From the NCBI GenBank assembly GCA_021201135.1, contig JAJQGT010000030.1, positions 123,821 to 187,820 on the forward strand: a DNA stretch of 64,000 nt, read 5' to 3'. The stretch is from Oscillospiraceae bacterium. GTDB lineage: Bacteria; Bacillota; Clostridia; Oscillospirales; Ruminococcaceae. The notes under the pieces were generated by a model that did not search any database, was not told the DNA's origin, and saw only the letters and a program-made list of their open reading frames with translations. The position numbers and the translations under genes were made by a program. This document shows positions 8,031 through 17,018 of this stretch, in pieces; positions within the stretch are counted from its first letter, which is position 1; each line of letters starts with the position of its first letter.

Positions 8031-10019
8031 ATGAAAAATCTCAGTATAGACATTGAAACCTACTCCAGTGAACCCTTGCAGAAGTGCGGAGTATATCGCT
8101 ATGCGGAATCACCGGATTTTGAAATCCTACTCTTCGGGTACTCCGTCGATGGTGGCGACGTCAAGGTTGTAGACCTTGCTTGCGGAGAAACCATCCCTGC
8201 CGAAATAATCGAGGCTCTCACCGACGATTCGGTCACCAAGTGGGCATTCAACGCTACTTTTGAACGTATTTGCTTGTCCCGATATTTATCGGATATGGGC
8301 ATTAGCCTCGACCCATTCCGAGATAACCACCCGCTGTCAACGGAATCGGCGAGATACCTGAATTCTGAAAGCTGGCGTTGCTCTATGATATGGTCAGCAT
8401 ATATGGGGATGCCTCTTTCACTAGAAGGAGCAGGTGCAGTGATGGGATTGGAGAAACAAAAACTGACTGAGGGCAAAGACCTCATTAAATACTTCTGTCA
8501 GCCTTGTACTCCTACAAAATCCAACGGTGAACGGACAAGAAATTTTCCTGCTCATGCTCCAGATAAGTGGGAGCAGTTCAAACGGTATAATGCTCGTGAC
8601 GTTGAGGCCGAAATGAATATTCAGAAGAAGCTCGCAAAGTTTCCTGTGCCGGAATCGGTCTGGGAGGAATATCACATAGACCAAGAGATAAACGACAGAG
8701 GAGTTAAGATAGATATGGAGCTTGTCCGACAGGCTATAGCGGTGGACACTCGCTCCCGGCAGGAATTGACCGAAGCGATGAAGCAACTCACTGAACTGGA
8801 TAACCCCAATTCGGTAACACAGATGAAGCAGTGGCTTGCGAATAACGATTTAGAGACGGAAAGCTTAGACAAGAGAGCCGTATCTGAGCTACTGAAAACT
8901 GCTCCGCCGGAGCTTGCTAAAGTTCTATCTCTTCGGCAACAGCTTGCGAAGTCTTCGGTAAAGAAATATCAGGCGATGGAGAACACAGTCTGCTCGGACG
9001 GAAGAGCGCGTGGGATGTTTCAATTTTACGGTGCCAATCGCTCCGGTAGATGGGCAGGACGGCATATTCAACTACAAAATCTCCCACAGAATCATCTACC
9101 CGATTTAGCCGAGGCTCGTGAGCTTATGCGCTCAGGTGACTTTGATTCGGTCTCTATGCTATATGAGGATGTTCCAGATACGCTATCTCAGCTTATTCGG
9201 ACGGCGTTTATTCCGAAAGATAGCAATCAGTTTTATGTCGCCGACTTCTCAGCTATAGAAGCCAGAGTCATCGCATGGTTCGCCGGAGAAAGATGGCGAC
9301 AAGAGGTCTTTGAAAACGGCGGAGACATCTACTGCGCCAGTGCCAGCCAGATGTTCAAAGTGCCGGTGGAAAAGCATGGTGTCAACGGTCACCTCCGGCA
9401 AAAGGGCAAAATTGCAGAACTTGCTCTCGGCTATGGCGGTTCAGTTGGCGCACTTAAAGCAATGGGAGCTTTGGATATGGGCTTGACTGAAGAGGAGCTT
9501 CCTTTGCTTGTCAGCGCATGGCGGCAATCAAACCCGAAGATTGTACAGTTCTGGTGGGCTGTTGACCGTGCCATCACGGAGACTGTTCGCAACAAGACTA
9601 CCACAAAAGACTATGGTCTTACCTTCTCCTGCAGAAGTGGTATGCTCTTTATAACCTTGCCGTCCGGCAGAGAGCTCTCCTATGTGAAGCCTAAAATCGG
9701 AACGAATCAGTTTGGTGGAAGCTGTATTACATACGAGGGTATCGGCGGCACAAAGAAATGGGAACGCATCGATTCCTACGGTCCGAAGTTCGTTGAGAAC
9801 ATCGTTCAGGCAACTGCGAGGGATATTTTGTGTTACGCAATGAAAACTCTGCGGCATTGTTCTATCGTGATGCATATCCATGATGAGCTTGTTATTGAAG
9901 CAGACCCAACGGTTTCTCTTGACGCTATGTGTGAGCAGATGGGAAGAACACCTCCGTGGGCAACAGGACTGAAACTTCGGGCTGACGGATATGTTACTCC
10001 CTTCTACAAAAAAGACTGA
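8031..10019 (+). CDS. Phage family A DNA polymerase with 3'-5' exonuclease domain
   Basis: 662 residues from the ATG at 8031 (AAAGGCGGTG upstream; an ATG at 7986 lacks a site). The N-terminus carries a DnaQ-like exonuclease signature (LSIDIETYSS, and FNATFERICL as motif II). The C-terminal half has the family A polymerase motifs: A, DFSAIEARVIAWFAGE (about residue 407); B, RQKGKIAELALGYGG; C, MHIHDELVIE near the end. It would replicate the phage genome with the VapE-like helicase/primase and the SNF2 helicase downstream. All three polymerase motifs look intact. Confidence 0.96.
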   Translation: MKNLSIDIETYSSEPLQKCGVYRYAESPDFEILLFGYSVDGGDVKVVDLACGETIPAEIIEALTDDSVTKWAFNATFERICLSRYLSDMGISLDPFRDNHPLSTESARYLNSESWRCSMIWSAYMGMPLSLEGAGAVMGLEKQKLTEGKDLIKYFCQPCTPTKSNGERTRNFPAHAPDKWEQFKRYNARDVEAEMNIQKKLAKFPVPESVWEEYHIDQEINDRGVKIDMELVRQAIAVDTRSRQELTEAMKQLTELDNPNSVTQMKQWLANNDLETESLDKRAVSELLKTAPPELAKVLSLRQQLAKSSVKKYQAMENTVCSDGRARGMFQFYGANRSGRWAGRHIQLQNLPQNHLPDLAEARELMRSGDFDSVSMLYEDVPDTLSQLIRTAFIPKDSNQFYVADFSAIEARVIAWFAGERWRQEVFENGGDIYCASASQMFKVPVEKHGVNGHLRQKGKIAELALGYGGSVGALKAMGALDMGLTEEELPLLVSAWRQSNPKIVQFWWAVDRAITETVRNKTTTKDYGLTFSCRSGMLFITLPSGRELSYVKPKIGTNQFGGSCITYEGIGGTKKWERIDSYGPKFVENIVQATARDILCYAMKTLRHCSIVMHIHDELVIEADPTVSLDAMCEQMGRTPPWATGLKLRADGYVTPFYKKD

Positions 10020-10027
10020 TTTCCTTC

Positions 10028-10057
10028 CGCTCAAATCCGCTTCTATTCTCCAGTGGA
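10028..10057 (+). repeat. Dispersed 30-bp element, copy 2
   Basis: CGCTCAAA at 10028-10035, ten variable bases, TTCTCCAGTGGA at 10046-10057; here the second block extends to the palindrome TCTCCAGTGGAGA. It lies just after the polymerase stop and before the start of the HNH gene. Same spacing as the copies at 5,561 and 47,216. Confidence 0.65.
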
Positions 10058-10098
10058 GATTAGGGCGGATTTTTCTGCCGGAAAGGAGAGACAGTGTT

Positions 10099-11022
10099 TT
10101 GAGTAGTAATAACAATGCTGACGGGTGGAGATTCAAAAAAGGTAACCCGGAATATGACCGATATATCCACAGTGCCGCTTGGCGGCAGATTGCAGACAGG
10201 CGGCTTGAACAAGACAATTATACCTGCTGTGTCTGCGGGAAACCTGCAACAGAGGTTCATCACCTGACCTATGAGCATTTCGGAAACGAACAGCTTGATG
10301 ACCTTGTGAGTCTTTGTCACCGATGCCATATTGAAGCTGAAAACCTATATGACCCGGCAATCACTCCTTGGGCAATGAACGAAGTGAAACCGGGTGGAAA
10401 TAACTTCATGGCGGCAATGCGTGCTGATGCCTATCAAGTCGCTCCTGTTGTTTTTGAGTACTTAGTGGAAGTACGAGGCAAAGATTTTGACTCGCTGATG
10501 CGTTTACGCCAACCGGCGGATAAAGAAGGAAAGAAATACTGGAGCGTCCTGAAAAAAGCCGTAAATGCTCTTTGTAGAAAAAGATATTCCATGAGCTGCG
10601 TAGAAGACCGCCGGGCGATGATGCTGGAGACTCTCACCAATCATATTGAAGTTATCTGCCTATCGCAAATAGAACATTCTGTCAGAAATGCTGTGCAGAG
10701 TTCCTTGCATGACGTTGTCACTACAGACTATGCGTTATTTGGAACATGGAAATCTGTCAGTGAGGAGCTTGGTCTGTCTTCTGGCACGGTACAAAAGCTG
10801 AGAAGCGATGACGGTACAAGCTTCGGACCGTCTTTGAGAGAAACGGTGCTTTACTACTGTGGGCTTGATGCAGTGGCAGGTATCCGACCTATTGTAGGCT
10901 TCTCATGCCTGAGCGATGCAGATTACAAAGTGCTTAATTCCATGGCGGATTATATGACCGAAGTATCTGGTGATGGCTCATTCAAGGGTGAATATATAAG
11001 GGAGGATGCAAAAGATGCGTGA
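10099..11022 (+). CDS. HNH-domain phage protein
   Basis: About 307 residues using a TTG start at 10099, nine bases after AAGGAGAG; upstream in-frame codons have no site. Residues ~35-85 form an HNH fold with paired CxxC zinc ligands (CCVCGKPATEVHHLTYEHF then LVSLCHRCH). The remaining ~220 residues are helical and not recognised, with a possible HTH near VSEELGLSSGTVQKLRSDD. It could be a homing-type or packaging-associated nuclease, or a regulator that recruited an HNH domain. It overlaps the next gene by 8 bases. Confidence 0.8.
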   Translation: MSSNNNADGWRFKKGNPEYDRYIHSAAWRQIADRRLEQDNYTCCVCGKPATEVHHLTYEHFGNEQLDDLVSLCHRCHIEAENLYDPAITPWAMNEVKPGGNNFMAAMRADAYQVAPVVFEYLVEVRGKDFDSLMRLRQPADKEGKKYWSVLKKAVNALCRKRYSMSCVEDRRAMMLETLTNHIEVICLSQIEHSVRNAVQSSLHDVVTTDYALFGTWKSVSEELGLSSGTVQKLRSDDGTSFGPSLRETVLYYCGLDAVAGIRPIVGFSCLSDADYKVLNSMADYMTEVSGDGSFKGEYIREDAKDA

Positions 11023-13333
11023 TTTAAAGATTGCCTACGGGAATTCCCGACAGGCAAAGTTCTGGTCGAACAAGACCATAAAATTCGATGAGCTATGCGA
11101 CAGGTTGAAAAGTCCAATTCGCACCTCTGAATCAGCAGAGGAATATCCGAAGCTGCCAAAAGCTCAACGCGACGATATTAAGGATAAGGGCGGATTTGTC
11201 GCCGGACATCTCAAGGATAATCGAAGGCAGAAAGACAAAGTAGCGTGCCGTTCTATGCTTGTCTACGATATGGATTACCTGTCGCAGGAATTCCTAACTG
11301 CCATCAAGAGCAACATCCATAACGCTGCCTGCTATTATTCGACCCATAGCCATATGCCAGATAAGCCAAGAATCAGGATGCTTCTACCGGTAACAAGAGA
11401 TATGTCTCCGGATGAATTTAATGCCGTTGCGAGGTATTATGCTTCGGACAATGGATTCATCGACATGATTGACCCATGCTCGTTTTCTCCGCATCAGCTG
11501 ATGTACTGGCCGACCTGTCCGGCAAACGGCGAGTATCTTTTTGATGTCATAGATGGCGACTGGCTAGATCTGGATTCAGTACTCAAGGCACATCCCGACT
11601 GGAGAGACTGTTCATTACTCCCTACAACTCCGAAAGAAAGTACAGTGGTGGACAAGAAGGAGCAACGTCAGAAAGACCCCTGTGAGAAAGACGGCGTAGT
11701 TGGTGCAGTATGCAGAGCATACACGATTCAGGAAATCATCGAGACTTATCTTTCTGATGTATATGCGCCGACTGCGGATGGTTCAGGACGTTATGACTAT
11801 ATTCCCGGTGAGGGCTCTGCCGGTGTTGTAATCTATGATGACAAATTCGCATATAGCCATCATGCCACCGACCCTGCAGGTGGAAAGCTCTGCAACGCAT
11901 TTGACCTTGTAAGGATACACCGGTTTGGAGATGCGGATGAGAAAAAGTCTTACTCTCTGGCGGTGGAGTACCTTCTCAGAGACGAGCGAATCAGCTCGCA
12001 GCTTCTGCAGGAAAAGCAGCAGAAAGCTAAGGTGGAGTTCGACGACTGGACAAAGGGACTGGAAATAGAAAAGAACGGCAGTCTCAAGAACAGTTTGCAC
12101 AATCTTACTCTCATCTTAGAAAACGATGAGAGCCTGAAAAACATAGTCTTTAACCAATTGGCTGATGGCATGGAGATTAAGGGAGACGTTCCTTGGAAGC
12201 ACCCTGCTAGGTTCTGGCGGGATGCCGATGATGCACAGCTCATCTGTTATGTAGATGCAAACTATGGTAGCTTCTCGGCGAGAAACTTCCAGATTGGCGT
12301 TACAAAAGTGGTCGACGACCGTTCTTATCATCCGATACGGGAGTATTTTGATAACCTTCCCGAATGGGACAAGATTCCTCGTGTGGACACACTTCTTATT
12401 GACTATCTTGGCGCTACGGATAATGACTACACTCGTGCAGTCACCAGAAAGGCACTTTGCGGAGGTGTCGCCAGAATCAAACAGCCGGGCATCAAGTTCG
12501 ATAGCATTCCAGTTTTGAACGGTCCGCAGGGAGTCGGCAAATCTACTCTAATCTCATGGCTCGGTGGAGATTGGTATTCGGACAGCCTATCCCTTACGGA
12601 TATGAACGACAAGACTGCCGCAGAAAAATTACAGGGCTATTGGATTATTGAAATCGGTGAGCTTGCCGGTATGAAGAAAGCTGATATAGACAAAGTCAAG
12701 GCGTTTGTTTCCCGACAGGACGATAAGTACAGGGCTTCTTTTGGCAGACGAGTTACTCCGCATCCGAGACAGTGTATATTCTTCGGCACGACCAATTCTG
12801 AAAACGGCTACCTTCGGGATATTACCGGAAATCGAAGATTTTGGACAGTGAAAACTCCGGGAACAGGTAAAAAGAAGCCATGGGAATTGACCGATGATGA
12901 CGTGAAACAGATATGGGCGGAGGCTCTCTACTTGTACGAGCAAGGCGAAAAGTTATATCTCGATTCTGACCTTGAGGAGGTTTCACAAGCAGAACAAGCT
13001 GCCGCTATGGAACAGGATGACCGTGAAGGAATCGTGCGAACCTATCTGGATATGCTTCTGCCGGAGAACTGGCTGGATATGGGCATCTACGAACGTCGCA
13101 ATTATGTCAACGAGCCAAATGACCCCACCAAGCCAAAAGGCATTGTACCTCGTAACAGTGTGAGCAACTTGGAAATCTGGTGCGAATGCTTCGGTAAAAA
13201 CAAGGAAGACATCAAGCCATCCGACTCATATGCGATAGCGGCGATTATGCTTCACATCGAGGGATGGACGAAAACTGAGGAACGAAAACGACAACCCATT
13301 TATGGACTTCAGCGTCTATATAAACGCCAGTGA
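11015..13333 (+). CDS. VapE-like primase/helicase (virulence-associated E family)
   Basis: 772 residues from the ATG at 11015 (GGGAGG 9 bases upstream; an earlier ATG at 11006 touches the site). The N-terminal ~300 residues look like a primase/RepB-type region (YYSTHSHMPDKPRIRMLLPV; HQLMYWP). The C-terminal half is the VapE superfamily 3-like ATPase: Walker A GPQGVGKST (about residue 505), Walker B-like WIIEIGEL, and a sensor region CIFFGTTNSENGYLRD. It is the likely replication initiator/helicase of the element. The TGTCAC-rich region just behind it may be its origin. Confidence 0.9.
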   Translation: MRDLKIAYGNSRQAKFWSNKTIKFDELCDRLKSPIRTSESAEEYPKLPKAQRDDIKDKGGFVAGHLKDNRRQKDKVACRSMLVYDMDYLSQEFLTAIKSNIHNAACYYSTHSHMPDKPRIRMLLPVTRDMSPDEFNAVARYYASDNGFIDMIDPCSFSPHQLMYWPTCPANGEYLFDVIDGDWLDLDSVLKAHPDWRDCSLLPTTPKESTVVDKKEQRQKDPCEKDGVVGAVCRAYTIQEIIETYLSDVYAPTADGSGRYDYIPGEGSAGVVIYDDKFAYSHHATDPAGGKLCNAFDLVRIHRFGDADEKKSYSLAVEYLLRDERISSQLLQEKQQKAKVEFDDWTKGLEIEKNGSLKNSLHNLTLILENDESLKNIVFNQLADGMEIKGDVPWKHPARFWRDADDAQLICYVDANYGSFSARNFQIGVTKVVDDRSYHPIREYFDNLPEWDKIPRVDTLLIDYLGATDNDYTRAVTRKALCGGVARIKQPGIKFDSIPVLNGPQGVGKSTLISWLGGDWYSDSLSLTDMNDKTAAEKLQGYWIIEIGELAGMKKADIDKVKAFVSRQDDKYRASFGRRVTPHPRQCIFFGTTNSENGYLRDITGNRRFWTVKTPGTGKKKPWELTDDDVKQIWAEALYLYEQGEKLYLDSDLEEVSQAEQAAAMEQDDREGIVRTYLDMLLPENWLDMGIYERRNYVNEPNDPTKPKGIVPRNSVSNLEIWCECFGKNKEDIKPSDSYAIAAIMLHIEGWTKTEERKRQPIYGLQRLYKRQ

Positions 13334-13551
13334 CAACTTCGTGTGACAACTCTGAGAGCTTGTCACTGTCACAGAAGCTGTCACACGAAGAAGTCCCATT
13401 AACAAAGGAAAAATCGGTCTTATTGTGACGACTGTGACAACAATTTCTATATAGCACAAAAACATATAAAAATCTATATAGAAAGAGCGTCACGTCACAC
13501 GCATTTATGCGCGTATAGGATTTTCTTGTACCAGTTGTCACTGCTTGTCAC
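13330..13551. repeat. TGTCAC/GTGACA repeat cluster, candidate replication origin or operator region
   Basis: TGTCAC or its complement occurs at 13330, 13343, 13361, 13367, 13379, 13434, 13536 and 13546, with near-copies at 13425, 13488 and 13493. The middle is AT-rich (13440-13485, with two ATCTATATAGA-like pieces). Position behind the initiator-like VapE gene, repeats and an AT-rich core fit a phage origin. The same box occurs three times at 15,828-15,853 beside a promoter, so a transcription factor is the other option. Confidence 0.6.
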
Positions 13552-13568
13552 AATGGAGAGGAATGATC

Positions 13569-13850
13569 ATGAGTGAAAAAGATATAGAACAAGCCCTTGT
13601 ACGAAAAGCAAAGTCAATGGGAGGCATAGCACTGAAATTTGTCTCTCCCGGTTTTGACGGAATGCCTGACCGCTTAGTACTTTTTCCGGGAAGATGTGCT
13701 GCTTTTGTGGAAGTGAAAGCACCGGGCAAGAAACCAAGAGCGATTCAAGTAGCAAGACATGAAATGCTTAGGAATATGGGCTTTCCGGTGTATGTGCTGA
13801 ATGACAAAGAGAAGATTGGAGAAATGCTTGATGAGATACAATCCTCATGA
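13569..13850 (+). CDS. VRR-NUC domain nuclease
   Basis: 93 residues from the ATG at 13569, eight bases after GGAGAGG. It is a stand-alone VRR-NUC domain of the PD-(D/E)XK superfamily. Visible elements are the helix with E (DIEQALVRKAKSMGG), the D of GMPDRLVL and the E-x-K of FVEVKAPGKKP, then Q near the helix IQVARHEML. These nucleases act on branched or replication intermediates. The pairing with the SNF2 helicase that overlaps its end (20 bases) is standard in phages, and the two likely work together. Confidence 0.93.
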   Translation: MSEKDIEQALVRKAKSMGGIALKFVSPGFDGMPDRLVLFPGRCAAFVEVKAPGKKPRAIQVARHEMLRNMGFPVYVLNDKEKIGEMLDEIQSS

Positions 13851-15201
13851 TTACCAGAGGTATGCAATCGAATATATCAAGAGCCATCCTCTTGCCGCCG
13901 TTATGTTAGATATGGGACTAGGCAAGACGAGCATTACTCTGACTGCCATCAATGACTTACTGTTTGACAGCTTCGAGGTGTCGAAAGTCCTAATAATCGC
14001 TCCGCTTCGTGTGGCAAGAGATACATGGAATGCAGAAATACAGAAATGGGATCACCTGAAAAGCCTCACTTATTCCGTAGCAGTCGGTTCAGTCAAAGAG
14101 CGAACAGAGGCACTGCATAGGAAAGCGGACATCTATATCGTTAACAGAGAAAACTTAACGTGGCTTGTGGACAACTTTCCGTTTGATTTCGACATGGTAG
14201 TTATCGATGAATTGTCCTCTTTCAAGAACCACAAAGCTAAGAGATTCAAGAGCTTGATGCAGGTGCGACCACAGGTAAAACGAGTAGTCGGACTCACTGG
14301 CACACCGGCTGGAAATGGTTTGATGGATTTATGGGCGGAGTTCAAAGTCATCGACATGGGCAAACGTCTCGGACGTTTCATCACTCACTACCGTGACGAG
14401 TTCTTTATCCCGGACAAGCGAAATGGGCAGGTCATCTACAGCTATCTTCCTAAGCCGAATGCTGAAGAAGAAATCTACCGAAGAATCTCAGATATTTCTA
14501 TCTCCATGAAAGCATCAGAGTATCTGAAAATGCCTGAGTTGGTCACTTCCGAGTATATGGTGAGCTTAAGCGATAGTGAGAGAGCCGCTTATGACAAGAT
14601 GAAGAAAGCCTTGATTTTGAGTCTTCCAGATGGCAAAGTGGCAACGGCAGCAAACGCAGGAGCCTTATCCGGCAAACTGTCCCAGATGGCGAATGGTGCT
14701 GTTTATTCGGACAACGGCGAGGTCACACGCATTCACGACAGAAAGCTTGATGCTCTTGAGGACATCATCGAGTCAATGTGTGGCAAGCCACTGATGGTGG
14801 CGTACTGGTTCAAGCACGATTACCAGAGAATCACTGAAAGACTGGACAAGCTTGGCATTGAATACATGAAGCTTGATTCCGAAGAAAGCATCCGGCGGTG
14901 GAACGAAGGAAAGCTCCCTGTGGCTCTGGTGCATCCTGCTTCTGCTGGTCATGGCTTGAACCTACAAGACGGTGGTTCGACAATGGTCTGGTTCGGAATA
15001 ACGTGGTCACTTGAGCTGTACCAACAGACTATAGCTAGACTGTACAGACAGGGACAAAGTTCCAAGACGGTGGTCATTCAGCACATCGTCTGCAAGGATA
15101 CAATTGACGAGCGGATTTTAAAAGCACTTGAAAAGAAAGACCATTCCCAAGCGGCTCTTATTGAAGCGGTCAAGGCAACTGTGGAGGAGGTCAAGGGATG
15201 A
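13831..15201 (+). CDS. SNF2-family DNA helicase/ATPase
   Basis: 456 residues from the ATG at 13831 inside the end of the VRR-NUC gene (GGAG nine bases upstream). Superfamily 2 motifs in order: Walker A DMGLGKTSITL (~residue 27), motif II VIDELSSF (DELS in place of DEAH), motif III LTGTPAGNGL, then in the second lobe SAGHGLNLQ and motif VI QQTIARLYRQGQ. It would remodel or unwind DNA in replication or recombination together with VRR-NUC. The length is normal for the phage branch of the family. Confidence 0.95.
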   Translation: MRYNPHDYQRYAIEYIKSHPLAAVMLDMGLGKTSITLTAINDLLFDSFEVSKVLIIAPLRVARDTWNAEIQKWDHLKSLTYSVAVGSVKERTEALHRKADIYIVNRENLTWLVDNFPFDFDMVVIDELSSFKNHKAKRFKSLMQVRPQVKRVVGLTGTPAGNGLMDLWAEFKVIDMGKRLGRFITHYRDEFFIPDKRNGQVIYSYLPKPNAEEEIYRRISDISISMKASEYLKMPELVTSEYMVSLSDSERAAYDKMKKALILSLPDGKVATAANAGALSGKLSQMANGAVYSDNGEVTRIHDRKLDALEDIIESMCGKPLMVAYWFKHDYQRITERLDKLGIEYMKLDSEESIRRWNEGKLPVALVHPASAGHGLNLQDGGSTMVWFGITWSLELYQQTIARLYRQGQSSKTVVIQHIVCKDTIDERILKALEKKDHSQAALIEAVKATVEEVKG

Positions 15202-15425
15202 AAAATCAGGATAAAGCCGTCGAGAGGTTGTGTCAGGCAATTATAGTCCAAGCAGCAAAGGACTACAGGAGAGCATTGAGTTCTTTGAAACGAGACCCGA
15301 AGTCAAGATATGGATTAGGTAAGAAGCAGGAACTGGAGAGGTTCTTCCGGTCTAAGTGGTACAAAGCGATGACCGACGTAGATGGAGAATTTCTGATTAT
15401 AAAACTACAGGAGGAGTTTGAATGA
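15198..15425 (+). CDS. Small unknown phage protein
   Basis: 75 residues; its ATG overlaps the helicase stop (ATGA) and its end overlaps the DUF1492 gene start, so it is translationally coupled on both sides. The protein is basic and helical (VQAAKDYRRALSSLKRDP; ERFFRSKWYKAM). Similar small proteins sit between SNF2 helicase and the late activator in many Clostridia phages. Function unknown. Confidence 0.7.
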   Translation: MKNQDKAVERLCQAIIVQAAKDYRRALSSLKRDPKSRYGLGKKQELERFFRSKWYKAMTDVDGEFLIIKLQEEFE

Positions 15426-15823
15426 CAGCTAAAGAATATTTATCTCAGGCGTTTCGTCTGGACGAAAGAATAAACAGTAAAATTCAACAGTTGGAGTCTT
15501 TGAACGCTCTGGCGACAAAGAGTACTTCTACTCTGAGCGATATGCCAAAAAGCCCCAACCGGTCTTCAAGGATGGAAGATGCGATTGTGAAAATAGTCGA
15601 TTTGCAGGACGAGATAAACAAAGACATCGACAGCCTTGTAGAGTTGAAAGCAGAAATCATGAGAGCAATAAAAGCAGTGGACAATATCGAGTACAGGACG
15701 ATTCTGGAGAAGCGGTACCTTTGCTTTCTTACTTGGGAGCAGATTGCCGTTGACCTTGACTACAACGTCCGGCATTTGTATCGGCTTCACGGTGAGGCAC
15801 TTGCACAAGTGGTTGTTTCCTAA
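15422..15823 (+). CDS. DUF1492 protein, likely late-gene transcription activator
   Basis: 133 residues; ATG overlaps the preceding stop, with GGAGG upstream. An N-terminal coiled-coil (about 1-85: INSKIQQLESLNAL, KIVDLQDEINKDIDSLVELK) is followed by a sigma region-4-like HTH (EYRTILEKRYLCFLTWEQIA, then YNVRHLYRLHGEAL). DUF1492/ArpU/RinA-type proteins switch on late genes in Firmicutes phages. It is the last early gene, and five bases after its stop begin three TGTCAC boxes and a promoter, its most likely target. Confidence 0.85.
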   Translation: MTAKEYLSQAFRLDERINSKIQQLESLNALATKSTSTLSDMPKSPNRSSRMEDAIVKIVDLQDEINKDIDSLVELKAEIMRAIKAVDNIEYRTILEKRYLCFLTWEQIAVDLDYNVRHLYRLHGEALAQVVVS

Positions 15824-15827
15824 AACT

Positions 15828-15878
15828 TGTCACCAAATGTCACTTGATGTCACCCAGATATTTGTGCTATGATATAAT
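15828..15878 (+). promoter_or_regulatory. Putative late promoter with three TGTCAC boxes at 10-bp period
   Basis: TGTCAC at 15828, 15838 and 15848, exactly one helical turn apart, are followed 19 bases after the last box by an extended -10, TGATATAAT (TATAAT at 15873-15878). There is no good -35 hexamer: the third box occupies that place. That is the layout of an activator-dependent promoter. It precedes the packaging and structural genes. Confidence 0.65.
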
Positions 15879-15900
15879 CAGAGAAAAAGAATAAAGAGCT

Positions 15901-15937
15901 AAGCCTTCACAGAAGCAACTATTCCGTGAGGGCTTTT
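15901..15937 (+). terminator. Hairpin with short T-run between late promoter and HNH gene
   Basis: AAGCCTTCAC (15901-15910) pairs with GTGAGGGCTT (15926-15935) with one mismatch, followed by TTATTAT. It is ~20 bases downstream of the predicted start of transcription, so it could act as an attenuator requiring antitermination rather than as a plain terminator. Confidence 0.5.
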
Positions 15938-15962
15938 ATTATGCCCAAAGGAGGCTACCACC

Positions 15963-16355
15963 ACGCCAAGATTACCCAAGAAGCCTTGTTCCTACCCCGG
16001 TTGTCCACGACTGACTGACGACACCTACTGCGAGGAACACATGAAGCTTGTTGTGCAGCAGTACGAACAGCACGGCAGAGACAAGCACCACAGCAAGCGT
16101 TACGGTCGAGGCTGGCAAGCTGTCCGCAGAGCCTACGTCCAAGCACACCCTCTTTGCGAGAGGTGTCTTAAGCAAGGAAGATATGTCAAGGTCGAGGAAG
16201 TACATCACATCAAACCTCTTGCTGACGGTGGCACCAACGATGAGAGCAACCTGATGAGCCTTTGCCGTAAGTGTCACGCAGAGATTCATGCGGAGCTTGG
16301 AACACGGTCACACAACGAAACGGTGTATTCCTACGATGGGAGCCATCACAGTTGA
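15963..16355 (+). CDS. HNH endonuclease of the packaging module, apparent ACG start
   Basis: The recognisable protein begins TPRLPKKPCSYPGC, a zinc-knuckle N-terminus typical of phage HNH nucleases located before the terminase genes. The codon at the expected start is ACG (15963), eight bases after a perfect AAAGGAGG; no ATG, GTG or TTG is in frame before the internal ATG at 16041. Downstream come HHSKRYGRGWQAVRR, the zinc pair CERC, the catalytic VEEVHHIKPLADGG and CRKCHAEIH. Such HNH proteins assist terminase cleavage at cos sites. Either ACG is used as a rare start, the start was lost and the shorter 104-residue form is made, or there is a base error. Confidence 0.85.
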   Translation, partial: TPRLPKKPCSYPGCPRLTDDTYCEEHMKLVVQQYEQHGRDKHHSKRYGRGWQAVRRAYVQAHPLCERCLKQGRYVKVEEVHHIKPLADGGTNDESNLMSLCRKCHAEIHAELGTRSHNETVYSYDGSHHS

Positions 16356-16465
16356 ACGGGAGGGGCGGGTCAAATCCCTAAAAATGGAAATTCGGAAAAC
16401 CGGCGGCCCCCTTCGTGTGCAAAAAAAGCGAAATCAAAAGGGTAATTAAAGGACGGTGAAATCTG

Positions 16466-17014
16466 ATGCCCACAAAATCCAATAACACCGGCGGTCAAGG
16501 CGGAGCGAGACCGGGAGCCGGAAGAAAGAAGAAGGCTCTAACTGAGAAAGTTGAGAACGGTAATCCCGGTGGCAGAACGCTAAAGGTTTTAGACATACCT
16601 GAGCTTGAAGGCGCGGAGATGCCAGAGCCTCACGACTTTCTCTCCGCAAAGCAACATACCGGTAATGAACTACAGGCTAAGGAAATATATGAGGACACAT
16701 GGAAATGGCTGAAGAAGGTCGGATGCACAGCATTGGTTTCTCCACAGCTTTTGGAACGGTATGCTATGTGTGCGGCACGGTGGATTCAATGCGAGGAGCT
16801 GAACAGTCAGCTTGGTCTGCTTTCAAAACACCCGACAACCGGCAAACCCATAACCTCGCCGTTTGTGAATATAGGGATCAACTACATGAACCAAGCAGTG
16901 AGACTCTGGAACGAGATATTCCAGATAGTCAAAGATAATTGCAGTACGGAGTACACAGCCTCAAATCCACAGGATGACCTGATGGACAGACTGCTCCGTG
17001 CCAGAAAGGGATAG
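16466..17014 (+). CDS. Terminase small subunit, P27 family
   Basis: 182 residues with a basic glycine-rich N-terminus (GGQGGARPGAGRKKK) typical of P27-type small terminases. A helical DNA-binding/oligomerisation region follows (AKEIYEDTWKWLKKVGC; LLERYAMCAARWIQCEEL; FVNIGINYMNQAVRLWNEIF). It recognises the packaging site and loads the large subunit. Unusually, the large terminase is 8 kb downstream at 24.9 kb, separated by the methylation genes and the cassette region, whereas the two normally lie together. Confidence 0.93.
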   Translation: MPTKSNNTGGQGGARPGAGRKKKALTEKVENGNPGGRTLKVLDIPELEGAEMPEPHDFLSAKQHTGNELQAKEIYEDTWKWLKKVGCTALVSPQLLERYAMCAARWIQCEELNSQLGLLSKHPTTGKPITSPFVNIGINYMNQAVRLWNEIFQIVKDNCSTEYTASNPQDDLMDRLLRARKG

Positions 17015-17018
17015 TTTT

